Positions 54,423 through 62,820 of a stretch of 64,000 bases of DNA are shown piece by piece. Source of the DNA: CBDHHC01 sp965263345 (lineage in GTDB: Bacteria; Pseudomonadota; Alphaproteobacteria; Rhizobiales; CBDHHC01). Where the stretch lies: contig CBDHHC010000016.1 in NCBI GenBank assembly GCA_965263345.1, forward strand, positions 186,001 to 250,000. The letters run 5' to 3'. The number at the start of each line of letters is the position of its first letter. Within the stretch, counting starts at the first letter, position 1. The notes under the pieces are model-generated. The model searched no databases. It saw only the letters and a program-made list of their open reading frames with translations, and was not told the origin of the DNA. Both the position numbers and the translations under genes were made by a program.

Positions 54423-54908
54423 ATGTTTTCAGATCCAACAGTTTGGGTTGCTATAAGTACAACAATCTTTGTGTTAATTTTAGTCTATATGGGCGTTCCA
54501 AAATTAATCACAAAGTCTCTGGACCAGCGTGCCGAAGATATTCGTAAAGAACTTGAAGACGCACGCCAGTTACGTGAAGAAGCACAGACAATCCTAGCAG
54601 ATTATCAGCGCAAACAACGCGAAGCTGAACAAACAGCCCAAGATATTATCACCCAGGCCCAAAGGGAAGCCGAAGCTTTTGCTGAAGAAACCCGCCAGGC
54701 CCTAAAAGATAATCTTGAAAGACGCACAAAACTAGCGGAAGAAAAAATCGCAAGAGCTGAAGAACAAGCTGCGGCGGAAGTTCGCTCCGCAGCTGTAGAT
54801 GTGGCGGTTGAGGCCACAAAGAAACTGATTTCCAAGAATCTATCCGGTGACAGTGCAAATCAATTGCTCAATAAGTCAATTCAAGATATAAACGCTAAAC
54901 TTAATTAA
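54423..54908 (+). CDS. atpF: ATP synthase F0 subunit b
   Basis: 161 residues. A membrane helix at 'VWVAISTTIFVLILVYMGVP' is followed by 'ITKSLDQRAEDIRKELEDAR' and a long Ala/Glu/Arg-rich helix with the C-terminal 'VDVAVEATKKLISKNLS' that contacts the F1 delta subunit. Preceded by an AGAGGAACG site. Last gene of the operon; hairpins follow within 20-100 bp. Confidence 0.95.
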   Translation: MFSDPTVWVAISTTIFVLILVYMGVPKLITKSLDQRAEDIRKELEDARQLREEAQTILADYQRKQREAEQTAQDIITQAQREAEAFAEETRQALKDNLERRTKLAEEKIARAEEQAAAEVRSAAVDVAVEATKKLISKNLSGDSANQLLNKSIQDINAKLN

Positions 54909-54922
54909 ATAACAATAAAACG

Positions 54923-55006
54923 GCCCTCTGCGGAGGGCTAATAATTGGACGCACGTCCTCGGGAGGGATAGGCGACTGGTACCGGGCTTCAGCTCGGTAT
55001 TTTTTT
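54923..55006 (+). terminator. Two hairpins ending the F0 operon
   Basis: Hairpin 1: GCCCTC / GAGGGC with loop TGCG (54923-54938), no T run. Hairpin 2: an 8-bp stem TACCGGGC / GCTCGGTA (one G-T pair) with loop TTCA (54980-54999), followed by seven T: a strong rho-independent terminator. The 40 bases between them contain TCCTCGGGAGGGA, itself able to form a small hairpin, so the 3' end may release a short structured RNA. Confidence 0.82.
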
Positions 55007-55726
55007 GTCATGTTTTGAACTTATCAGACTATCCACGACAACCTTTTCCCCCTGACAAACCTCAATTTATTCACTATAATCCAGCTAATATTTTACAAGT
55101 ATAATTTTCATTTCCTAATACCATGCCGATACCAAATTTGCCAAAGAACGCATCTCTGGTCTGGGCATTTTTAACTATGAAACGTATTATTCCCGTCCTA
55201 TAGCGCCCACCAGAAGATTTAGAACCAGTAAAATCTATGCAAAACCACTGTATCGATTTTACCAAAAACCGCCCCTTGATAGATGAGATCAAGACACTCT
55301 CCAAAGTCTTGGAAGACAATTTCAACTGACACCGCGAAGGCACAACTGGATATTTACATAGGCTCTGAAGTGGGACTTGAGAGACGCAATGACCGCCCAT
55401 TTGCTGGCTGGCTCTTGGCTATTAGCGACGCTAAAAATGGATGACCGAGAAGCCAGAAATAGCAGACGTAAGAAGGTAGGGCAATGCACCGTTGGATGGT
55501 TATTATTGAGGGGTTACGCTTGCGCTAACGCACACTACACCTAAAAATTAACCCATCACTAACCATAAAAAAAATCAACCCACTGAATTCATTGAGATAA
55601 AAAACATAAAAAAGTTATGCACGCCCTCTGAACCAGCATTATATTATAGCTGTTCGCAAATTTTTTTAAGACGAGGCGCGATGAGTGCAGTGTAGAAGAG
55701 CTACATAAGCAAAGAGCTGGGAACAG
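55007..55726. other. Long intergenic region with decayed-looking sequence
   Basis: About 720 bases without a convincing gene. A 108-codon minus-strand frame (55074-55400) lacks recognisable features. On the plus strand the phrase 'FTKNRPLIDEIKTLSKVLED' reads like protein but ends in stops, suggesting a gene relic. Near 55513 a GGTTACGCTTGCGCTAACG palindrome resembles a dispersed repeat core. Nothing else could be assigned. Confidence 0.45.
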
Positions 55727-56302
55727 TTAAACCACAGCATTCGTCTGCTGGTTCTCTTCACGCCGCTTGCGATATTGCACAATAAACCTCATCGACAGCC
55801 AATAAGACAACCAGGCGCCACCAACGGCCCAGATCGCAGATCCAATTGAGAAAGGTATACCGATTTCAGAAATAAACACATTCACCCAGGCGACCAGCCT
55901 GTCCCAGATGCCGGCATCTGCATTTTGGGTACTGTTTTCAAAAATAGAAACAAACACCCCATAACCACCGGCATTGCCAATATCACCCATAACAAGAAGC
56001 CCAGTGAGATAAAACGCATAAAAGAACGGCAAAAGCGTAAAAATATTTGTAATCCACGTCCAGGCAAGGCCTGGAATCAAAGCAAAATCCCATCGCATGA
56101 GTTTACTGAAAAATAACCATGTTACGAAAACAAGAAACATCTGTGCGCCAAAAAAAGGCGTCATCGCCCAAAACATACCCACAGCAACACCACGAGACGC
56201 ATGCTGAGGCGGCTGTTTGCTCCGTTTCAGAGGAATAAAAAGCTTGTAGCGAATAAGTCTTTCACAAGACTGATACCAATTATAATTTTCATTATTCGGC
56301 AT
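55727..56302 (-). CDS. DUF2062 membrane protein
   Basis: About 191 residues from the ATG at 56302; a start at 56350 would add 16. The DUF2062 core has 'HASRGVAVGMFWAMTPFFGAQ' (split here) followed by membrane helices 'MFLVFVTWLFFSKLM', 'FTLLPFFYAFYLTGLLVMG' and a final 'SAIWAVGGAWLSYWLSMRF'. The function of the family is unknown; it often sits near lipid or glycan genes. Here it is alone. Confidence 0.88.
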   Translation of the reverse strand: MPNNENYNWYQSCERLIRYKLFIPLKRSKQPPQHASRGVAVGMFWAMTPFFGAQMFLVFVTWLFFSKLMRWDFALIPGLAWTWITNIFTLLPFFYAFYLTGLLVMGDIGNAGGYGVFVSIFENSTQNADAGIWDRLVAWVNVFISEIGIPFSIGSAIWAVGGAWLSYWLSMRFIVQYRKRREENQQTNAVV

Positions 56303-56672
56303 GTAGAGGCTCAGGGCTCCAAAATAGTATCTCAATTCATTGAGATACAAACTAAATAGATCGGTTATATGACAAGAAAGACTTCCAATCTATAATTTCA
56401 AGACATGAAACAAATAAAACTGAACAATCGGAACTTATATAATACAAAAATGTGTTCAAAGAGATACACCAGCAATATGGCATATTTCAAGTATGATCTT
56501 TCAATATTATGTCAAATAAAACCTATTTAAAAAATATATTTTAATAAAAAAACACAAAAATAATATTTGATTCTTGTATAAACATCAAAATTGGACCGTT
56601 TTTCAAGATTATGAGAAATCAAATAGACAATATAGAAATATAAGCAGATCTGAACAAGGATATGACCAAAAC

Positions 56673-57524
56673 ATGAAAATAAAATATAGGACGATTATAT
56701 TTTTCAATATCTTAATTTTGCTAAACATCACCACTTTCGCACATGCGAAAGATGTAAAAGTGTCTGCTGTCTATAAAGTGGAGTTTTCAGGCTTCGATTT
56801 GGGCAAATACAAATTTAACTCCCAAATCAAGGATAACAAATACAGCCTAAACAGCCACACCAAACTGTCCATCTTAAAAGGCACTGTCATGAAATGGAAA
56901 ATGAACATGCAGGCCAGTGGAACATTATCTGATAAGGGACCGATCCCAGAAAAATTTTCCTACAAATTCAAAGGCAAAAAGAAGAAAAGAAACCGACAAT
57001 TGGTCTTAGAATTTATTAATGGTGCAGAAAGAAAAGTAAAAGTCACTCCACCACCCAAAAAATCAAAAAAACGAATTCCAATTGAACCAAAACACCTACA
57101 AAATGTTTTCGATCCCATGAGCGGTCTAATGGTATTGACCAACACAAAAGAGAAAGAACTCAACCGCAATGTCTGTAATCAAACCATCCAGCTTTTTGAT
57201 GGTAAAGACCGCTATGATATTGGACTGAAATATAAAAAAGTTGCTTTATTTAAACCTTATAAAACAAGCAATAAAAAAAGAAAATCATTCGTCTGTGAAA
57301 TAAGTTATAAACCAATTGCCGGACATAAGAAAAAAGACAAAACAAAAGACTACATGTCAAAAGTAAAAGGGATGGAAGTATGGTTCGCCCCCTTCAAACA
57401 AGCCCATATCTATGTGCCTTATAAAATAGTTGTCCCAACTCCATTTGGCACCAATACCACAATAACAGCAAAACATTTTCAAATAGAAAAAAATGGCCAA
57501 GCACCAATAGCTTTCATCAAATAA
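56673..57524 (+). CDS. DUF3108 exported protein
   Basis: About 283 residues from the ATG at 56673; the longer frame from 56574 has no signal peptide at its start and was rejected. The signal peptide is 'RTIIFFNILILLNITTFAHA'. The mature part begins 'VSAVYKVEFSGFDLGKYKF', the usual DUF3108 opening strand, and continues as a beta-rich domain with many Lys residues ('KFKGKKKKRNRQLVLE'). The C-terminus 'AHIYVPYKIVVPTPFGT' is also family-typical. DUF3108 proteins are periplasmic with unknown function. Confidence 0.8.
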   Translation: MKIKYRTIIFFNILILLNITTFAHAKDVKVSAVYKVEFSGFDLGKYKFNSQIKDNKYSLNSHTKLSILKGTVMKWKMNMQASGTLSDKGPIPEKFSYKFKGKKKKRNRQLVLEFINGAERKVKVTPPPKKSKKRIPIEPKHLQNVFDPMSGLMVLTNTKEKELNRNVCNQTIQLFDGKDRYDIGLKYKKVALFKPYKTSNKKRKSFVCEISYKPIAGHKKKDKTKDYMSKVKGMEVWFAPFKQAHIYVPYKIVVPTPFGTNTTITAKHFQIEKNGQAPIAFIK

Positions 57525-57691
57525 AGGATTATGAAAACACGAACCAGAGTGTTTCCATAACCAAAAGCCGCAGGTTAAAAAACGGTTAATTAATGACAAA
57601 AAACCATCTATTCCCCCAGACCCTACTCTAGTTCAGAAAAACGACTCACTCTATAGTTTCAATATAGTACAGAGATCTGCGGGGGAATAAG

Positions 57692-57892
57692 ATGAACTTA
57701 GAAGAAAATATAGAGACAATCAAAAAAATCAGAACACTTGCAAGCATCAATTGCACGCAGGAAGAAGCAGCAAGCGCATTACAAGTTGCACCAATCACGT
57801 TAAGCCATTTCATAAACGCAAACCAAAAAGCAAAAGAAGCGTGGGAAGGCGGCAAAAAAGATCGCGAACTTATGGTTCAACAATACTCATAA
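57692..57892 (+). CDS. Small helix-turn-helix-like protein
   Basis: 66 residues, with a GGGGGAATAAG site before the ATG. The central 'CTQEEAASALQVAPITLSHF' has the spacing of a helix-turn-helix (turn at 'LQVAP', recognition helix 'ITLSHF'), and the tail 'AKEAWEGGKKDREL' recalls small phage-type HTH proteins. It may bind DNA. No neighbouring phage genes, so it is an orphan. Followed by a hairpin terminator shared with the convergent SPFH gene. Confidence 0.6.
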   Translation: MNLEENIETIKKIRTLASINCTQEEAASALQVAPITLSHFINANQKAKEAWEGGKKDRELMVQQYS

Positions 57893-57914
57893 ACGAGCAG
57901 TAAATTTTATTGCT

Positions 57915-57972
57915 TTTAAAGAAGAACGTTCCAGGCTTAAGCTCCACTCATCCTGGATCGTTCGTTTTGACT
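57915..57972. terminator. Hairpin between the small HTH gene and the SPFH gene
   Basis: Stem built of GAACG-TTCCAGG / CCTGGAT-CGTTC (about 57924-57963) with a loop of roughly 16 bases, lying between convergent genes. A short T-rich stretch follows on the plus strand. Probably bidirectional. Confidence 0.6.
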
Positions 57973-59748
57973 TTATTGCTTTGTTTCGTCAGAAGCTGAA
58001 GTCTTTTTCTGTTGACTAGGTTTCAAAGCGTTACCAAGAACAGCGGCCGCGCCAGTCAATCCATCTCCAGAACCATTCACAACCGTATGTGGCACAAGCT
58101 TCCCTACAATAGTAACAAGCTCAGGGCGCTTCTCTAAAGAATTCAAAATTTTATCAAGAGCCTGCAAAAGCGCCACACGATCTTGACCAAGAACATTTGC
58201 CTGAGCAGATTGTCCTCGCGCAAGTTCTTCTAAGAATTGACGTTCAGCACGACCAAGAGCTGCTCGTTCCTCTTCCCTTTGTTTGGCAACCTTCACCGCA
58301 ATTTGCGCAGCTACCAGACGAGGTTGTTCATTTGCAGTTGATCGCGCTTGTTCAGTTTCAATACGTTTTTCTTGCGCCGCCGTCTCACGAGAATAAGTCA
58401 CAGAAAGCTGGTCAGCTAATTGTTGGCGTAATCTTGAAACAAGCAATTCCGGAGGAATAGCAGGTTCACCCAACCTGATCTCTTTTATGTCTACACCAGC
58501 TTTCAAGCCTTCAATCTTGACAAGGCCTTCAATATTCTGCTCAAGAGCATCTCTGTTTTCGAGCAAATCAAGTACACGGGTTGAACGACGCAGAATCTTC
58601 GTTTTATCTTTTGGATCAGGAAGCTCGATTTCTGATCCCGCAACATTACGAACAATCGAACGAATAACAGGTGTCAAAATCTTATTCTCAATTTCATCCA
58701 AACCACCAACTGCTCCCACTACAATAGGGGCATTCTTTGGACTAACTTGCACCAGAACCCTTAACTCTTGTGGAATATCCCAGCCTTCAATTTTCACAAA
58801 AACAGCTCTGTCAGCTGCGTTTGTTGGAACACTATTAAGTTCAGAACGTGCCTTCTGTTGAATATTACCATTTTGGTCTAACTGCAAATCAATAAATCGT
58901 TTTGTATATCCACCTTTATAAACCCAGGTTTTAACACGGGTATCCACAAGAATAACTTCATAAGCACGCCGATTTAAATAATACGCTCCAGGGAATAATG
59001 GTTCTCTCCAAATACCAACACACCCCTTTGGGACAAGTGGAACTGATAATGCACCCTCTATTTTCCCGCGCTCAGAAGCTGCAGAAACTTTTTCTTCTAC
59101 ACAAACTGTTCCCGGTGTTTTAACATTGCTTTTAACAACGCCAACATGGCCGGCCGGTATAAGTGTAGCTTTTGTATCTTTGCTCGATTTAACTTGAAAT
59201 AAGTATTGATTGATCCGATAACTTCCAGGCTTCAAGACCGTTTCTTGAGGTCCTTTATACCCATTGCTATTCAAAAATGTCTTAGCATCAAGCATGCTTG
59301 AAATCTTGTCATCCTCAATCTTGGGGGCAATAAACATACCTTCAGGCATCCTGGCTCCATCAAGAGCTGTAATCTCTCCGTAAAAGCCCTCCTGAATTGT
59401 AACAACAGGTTTTTCTTCTACATCATAAAGCACACGTACAAATGGAATAAAGTGAAACCCTGGACCAAGTATCTTTGCTTGCGGCCCCTTCTGACCATCA
59501 ACAGCTATAATTCGCCCAGCTGGCAAGTCTTGAAATCCATAAATCAGCTTAAGGTGTCCAACTCTATTTGCATCAATAAAAACAAAAGACGAAGACCCTA
59601 ACAAAACCAGACTTCCAATTAGCAATGCAAATCCAAAAAGCCTTTGCACAAAGCCACCAAAAGGTTTCAAAAATCTGGGATTTAATCGGTGAGTAATAAT
59701 TAAAAGACTAACGAGGAGAATGATAAAGCCCAAAGCAATATTAATCAT
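57973..59748 (-). CDS. SPFH/band 7 (flotillin-like) membrane protein
   Basis: 591 residues. Two membrane helices at the N-terminus ('LGFIILLVSLLIITHRL' and 'FGFALLIGSLVLLGSSSFVF') are followed by an SPFH domain (about 65-420; 'VGHLKLIYG', 'GPGFHFIPFVRVLYDVE', 'VDTRVKTWVYKGGY', 'TPVIRSIVRNVAG'). A long Ala/Glu/Gln/Arg coiled coil (about 440-530) comes next, as in flotillins, then a flexible tail. SPFH proteins form large cage-like oligomers in membranes. No NfeD partner gene is adjacent. It is transcribed alone on the minus strand. Confidence 0.88.
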   Translation of the reverse strand: MINIALGFIILLVSLLIITHRLNPRFLKPFGGFVQRLFGFALLIGSLVLLGSSSFVFIDANRVGHLKLIYGFQDLPAGRIIAVDGQKGPQAKILGPGFHFIPFVRVLYDVEEKPVVTIQEGFYGEITALDGARMPEGMFIAPKIEDDKISSMLDAKTFLNSNGYKGPQETVLKPGSYRINQYLFQVKSSKDTKATLIPAGHVGVVKSNVKTPGTVCVEEKVSAASERGKIEGALSVPLVPKGCVGIWREPLFPGAYYLNRRAYEVILVDTRVKTWVYKGGYTKRFIDLQLDQNGNIQQKARSELNSVPTNAADRAVFVKIEGWDIPQELRVLVQVSPKNAPIVVGAVGGLDEIENKILTPVIRSIVRNVAGSEIELPDPKDKTKILRRSTRVLDLLENRDALEQNIEGLVKIEGLKAGVDIKEIRLGEPAIPPELLVSRLRQQLADQLSVTYSRETAAQEKRIETEQARSTANEQPRLVAAQIAVKVAKQREEERAALGRAERQFLEELARGQSAQANVLGQDRVALLQALDKILNSLEKRPELVTIVGKLVPHTVVNGSGDGLTGAAAVLGNALKPSQQKKTSASDETKQ

Positions 59749-59908
59749 GCCACATACCTCAAGATACGAGATTACAAATATTTTTTTCTTTTATATATAA
59801 AGAGATAAGACGTTATAATGAAACTACAAGACAATATCGGCAGGAAGAGTTATCCGATAACGGACTGAGGCAAAAATGTCTCAGATCACAGTCCGCCTCA
59901 TTAAAAAT

Positions 59909-60361
59909 CTATCCCCGCTCATCTTTCGAAGAAGACATGCAAATATATGACGTAATACTGCTAACCTGAGGAACAGTCCCAAGAACTTCTGTATGAAAAT
60001 ATTTGTAAGCTTCAAGGTCTGCAACTTCAACTCTGAGCAAAAACTCGATTGTTCCTGAAACACTATGACATTCTCTCACCTCAGGAGCACGTGCCATCGC
60101 CTCTTGAAAAGCCATCTGATCTTCTTTGAGATGACGGGATAGCCCGACGGTCACAAAAACTGTAAACCCACCACCTAGGTAACTCCGATCAAGCACAGCC
60201 TTATAACCAAGAATAATGTCTCGGCGCTCTAAGTCCTGCACCCTTCGCAAACAGGCTGAAGCGGATAATCCAACACGTTGGGCAAGATCCGTATTGCTAA
60301 TGCGCCCATCTAGCTCCAACTCACGCAATATTCTGCGGTCAATATCATCTATATTCGTCAT
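59909..60361 (-). CDS. Lrp/AsnC-family regulator
   Basis: About 150 residues from the ATG at 60361. The N-terminal HTH is 'DIDRRILRELELDGRISNTD' followed by 'LAQRVGLSASACLRRVQDLE'. The C-terminal RAM domain has 'VFVTVGLSRH', 'VRECHSVSGTIEFLLRVEV' and 'VLGTVPQVSSITSYICM'. Lrp-type proteins bind amino acids and form octamers. It is divergent from a LysE-type exporter, the common arrangement in which the regulator induces the exporter when amino acids accumulate. Confidence 0.95.
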   Translation of the reverse strand: MTNIDDIDRRILRELELDGRISNTDLAQRVGLSASACLRRVQDLERRDIILGYKAVLDRSYLGGGFTVFVTVGLSRHLKEDQMAFQEAMARAPEVRECHSVSGTIEFLLRVEVADLEAYKYFHTEVLGTVPQVSSITSYICMSSSKDERG

Positions 60362-60393
60362 AAGTTGCAATTATAATGTAAATTTTCGCAATA

Positions 60394-60410
60394 AAGCAAC
60401 TAAATTGCTT
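60394..60410. promoter_or_regulatory. Inverted repeat operator between the Lrp-type regulator and the LysE exporter
   Basis: AAGCAA-N5-TTGCTT, extendable to ATAAAGCAA / TTGCTTCAT with one mismatch, lies in the 73-bp divergent region. Its position and dyad symmetry fit an Lrp-family binding site; the identity of the binder is inferred. Confidence 0.6.
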
Positions 60411-60434
60411 CATTCTTAGTTTATAAATAAATTT

Positions 60435-61031
60435 ATGACTTACGATATTATCATAGCACTGTTCATATTCTGTCTTGTATCTGCATTAACACCAGGTCCG
60501 AACAATATCATGCTCTTGGCCTCAGGCATGAACTACGGCATAGTGCGCACAATTCCACACATGCTAGGAATACTAGTAGGCTTTCCATCCATGGTTTTTC
60601 TGGTTGGTGTAGGTCTCTCACAAATTTTCGAAACAATCCCATACAGCTATGAAACTTTGAAAATCCTTAGTACATTATACCTGCTCTACTTGGCTTGGAA
60701 GATCGCGACAGCTGTCAAACCAAACACTGATATCCAAACAGGAAAACCTTTCACTTTTCTGCAAGCAGCAACATTCCAATGGATCAATCCAAAAGCCTGG
60801 ACAATGGCCTTATCAGCGATCAGTATTTATACACCGCCAGAGCACCCATTCTATAGCATTGTCATTGTCACCTTAGCATTTGCGCTCACGGCAATTCCAT
60901 CAACAAGTTTCTGGACCATCTTGGGTCATAAACTGCGCCTGCTGATACAAGATGAACAAAAACTGCGGATCTTCAATATTACCTGCGCCCTTATCTTGAT
61001 CGCAACACTATACCCAATTCTCTCAGCTTGA
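60435..61031 (+). CDS. LysE/RhtB-family amino acid exporter
   Basis: 198 residues with six membrane helices. The family start 'ALFIFCLVSALTPGPNNIML' contains the conserved 'TPGPNN', and 'FQWINPKAWTMALSAISIY' carries the conserved 'NPKAW'. These proteins export lysine, threonine, homoserine or similar amino acids. The adjacent Lrp-type gene and the dyad between them suggest induced expression. Confidence 0.95.
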   Translation: MTYDIIIALFIFCLVSALTPGPNNIMLLASGMNYGIVRTIPHMLGILVGFPSMVFLVGVGLSQIFETIPYSYETLKILSTLYLLYLAWKIATAVKPNTDIQTGKPFTFLQAATFQWINPKAWTMALSAISIYTPPEHPFYSIVIVTLAFALTAIPSTSFWTILGHKLRLLIQDEQKLRIFNITCALILIATLYPILSA

Positions 61032-61132
61032 TTACTTTATAAAAAAATTATGAAAATTTATTTGAACCATTTCTAGTCTAATATCGACAAACTGTTTGAA
61101 CATGAAAAAAATCAAACAAATGGATACGTAAA

Positions 61133-61576
61133 ATGAAATTAAAATTAGTCCTCAGCTTAGCAATAACAGCACTTATCAGCATTTCTTCTCTAGCGCATGC
61201 TAAGAATTTCCAAGCTGGTGGAAATGGTCCACTCAAAGTAAATAAAGTTCAGCTTGGTATTAAATCTCCCATCACAAATACATGTCCAGCAAATGGGTTC
61301 ATGAAAGTTTGGGTATTTGCCAATAAAGCAGGCACAGTTCCAATTTACATTGCGAAAGCAGGCGGCTCAAGCGTATCTGGCCCACATTATGTAAAAGTCA
61401 AAAAAACACATACAGGTCTTTACATGGGAGTGTATTCAAAAACTTTGAAAATACATCAGCCCTTCTTCGCAAAATACCGTGCTTCAGCTCCCAAACATGG
61501 CAAACTCAGCAATTGGGTACCATTAAAAGCAAGCTGTAAAATCGGTTTAGGTGGCAACGGCAACCTGAAACCTTAA
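61133..61576 (+). CDS. Secreted hypothetical protein
   Basis: 147 residues. A clear signal peptide ('LVLSLAITALISISSLAHA') is followed by a Gly/Lys/Val-rich beta-type domain. Two cysteines ('NTCPANGF' and 'KASCKIG') could form a disulfide. 'GGNGPLKV' near the start and 'GGNGNLKP' at the end are similar, a curious internal echo. No family recognised. Transcribed alone, with a hairpin terminator right after the stop. Confidence 0.65.
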   Translation: MKLKLVLSLAITALISISSLAHAKNFQAGGNGPLKVNKVQLGIKSPITNTCPANGFMKVWVFANKAGTVPIYIAKAGGSSVSGPHYVKVKKTHTGLYMGVYSKTLKIHQPFFAKYRASAPKHGKLSNWVPLKASCKIGLGGNGNLKP

Positions 61577-61587
61577 TTCACCAATAT

Positions 61588-61632
61588 GGCAGGGCCTCTC
61601 TTTACCAAGGGCCTTGCCAATTAACATTTTTA
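61588..61632 (+). terminator. Terminator after the secreted hypothetical gene
   Basis: Imperfect stem TGGCAGGGCC / GGGCCTTGCCA with a 13-base loop (about 61588-61619), followed by a few A bases and ATTTTT. Confidence 0.7.
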
Positions 61633-61710
61633 GCCTTGCGTTTAAGACAAAAACTTTTATCTTTCTATCTGTTTCAAAATTCATTTTACCATTCTTTGAT
61701 GGAAACGATT

Positions 61711-62118
61711 ATGTCTGATCAACAAATACCAATCTCAAAATTCCAATGCGTTACACCAATCCTCTCTGTTAAAAATGTCCCTAAAAGCATTGACCATTAT
61801 GTAAATATCCTAGGCTTCCAAAAAGACTGGGAATGGGACGAACCACCAACCTTTGCCTCTGTTTCTCGAAATGATGTCTCTATCTTCCTGTGCGAAGATG
61901 GCCAGGGACAACCAGGCATGTGGATGTCCATCTTTGTTGATGATGTTGATCAAATTTTTGAAGAATACAAAAAATCTGGTGCAAACATCCGCCAGGAACC
62001 AACCAACTTTCCATGGGGTGTCCGAGAAATGAACATCGAAGATATCGATGGCCACCGTCTCCGCATCGGATCAGACACAGATCAGGATTCCGACGGCATT
62101 TCCTTATGTGAAGATTAA
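61711..62118 (+). CDS. VOC/glyoxalase-fold protein
   Basis: About 135 residues from the ATG at 61711 (an ATG four codons upstream is an alternative). The VOC fold shows 'VTPILSVKNVPKSIDHYVNI', 'LGFQKDWEW', 'FLCEDGQGQPGMWMSIFVDD' in parts and 'WGVREMNIEDIDGHRLRIG', with the 'DIDGHRLRIG' ending common to bleomycin-resistance and glyoxalase-like proteins. Metal ligands are not certain. Function could be dioxygenase, glyoxalase or antibiotic binding. Confidence 0.88.
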   Translation: MSDQQIPISKFQCVTPILSVKNVPKSIDHYVNILGFQKDWEWDEPPTFASVSRNDVSIFLCEDGQGQPGMWMSIFVDDVDQIFEEYKKSGANIRQEPTNFPWGVREMNIEDIDGHRLRIGSDTDQDSDGISLCED

Positions 62119-62820
62119 TCTTGCACTCGCACACAAAAATCCAAAAACAGCAAAGCTTTTGAATGAAGGCTAAATATTCTAATTTTGATGGAAAATTCCA
62201 GAAAATCTTAAATTCTGTGCGATTATGCCAGTAACATAGCACACTACCGTCACGGTGTCAAGGACTACTTTCCTAGTTTTTTTAAAAGAATGATATTTAT
62301 AGTGAAGGAAGAATTAAAACTTGCCTTGCTTGGTCTTAATCACTCCAACCTGTCTGGTTGGTATTGAGAGAGCATCTGATACGGCTCTTGGGATGCATAT
62401 TGGTTAACAGTATAGTGATGGAAATAATACTGCATCATATACGACATAGAAATAATCACAACTGTATAAACAAGGAATAAACACGAATTCTTCATAACTC
62501 ATAAATCCGTATGCTTTACAAAATACTATTGATACTTCAATACAAAAAACGCTTCAAATAATCGAGCAATGACAGATTACTACTTTAAGAATAACAACGA
62601 CAGAAAATTCGTTAGTGCTCATTTCGCCCTGTATAAAACTTGTAAAATACAAGAAGAGAGCGCCAGATAGGAAGTCTTGGAGAGGAATAGATAAAGGGTA
62701 GGAAAAACACCGCTCAATGTATATTGAGTAAGATACCCAAGTACTGGATTTTGTGAGGTGGGTAAGGGGAAATGTCCTGAAAAACAGACTCAGGATGTAT
62801 GGGTGAAAAAAACTAAAATA
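62119..62820. other. Large intergenic region without visible gene
   Basis: About 700 bases between a VOC gene and a minus-strand gene that converge. No open frame with protein-like composition, no tRNA and no strong hairpin were seen. Confidence 0.45.

Noticed and set aside
55074..55400. 108-codon minus-strand open frame after the F0 operon
   Set aside because: No ribosome site, no domain and composition unlike neighbouring genes.
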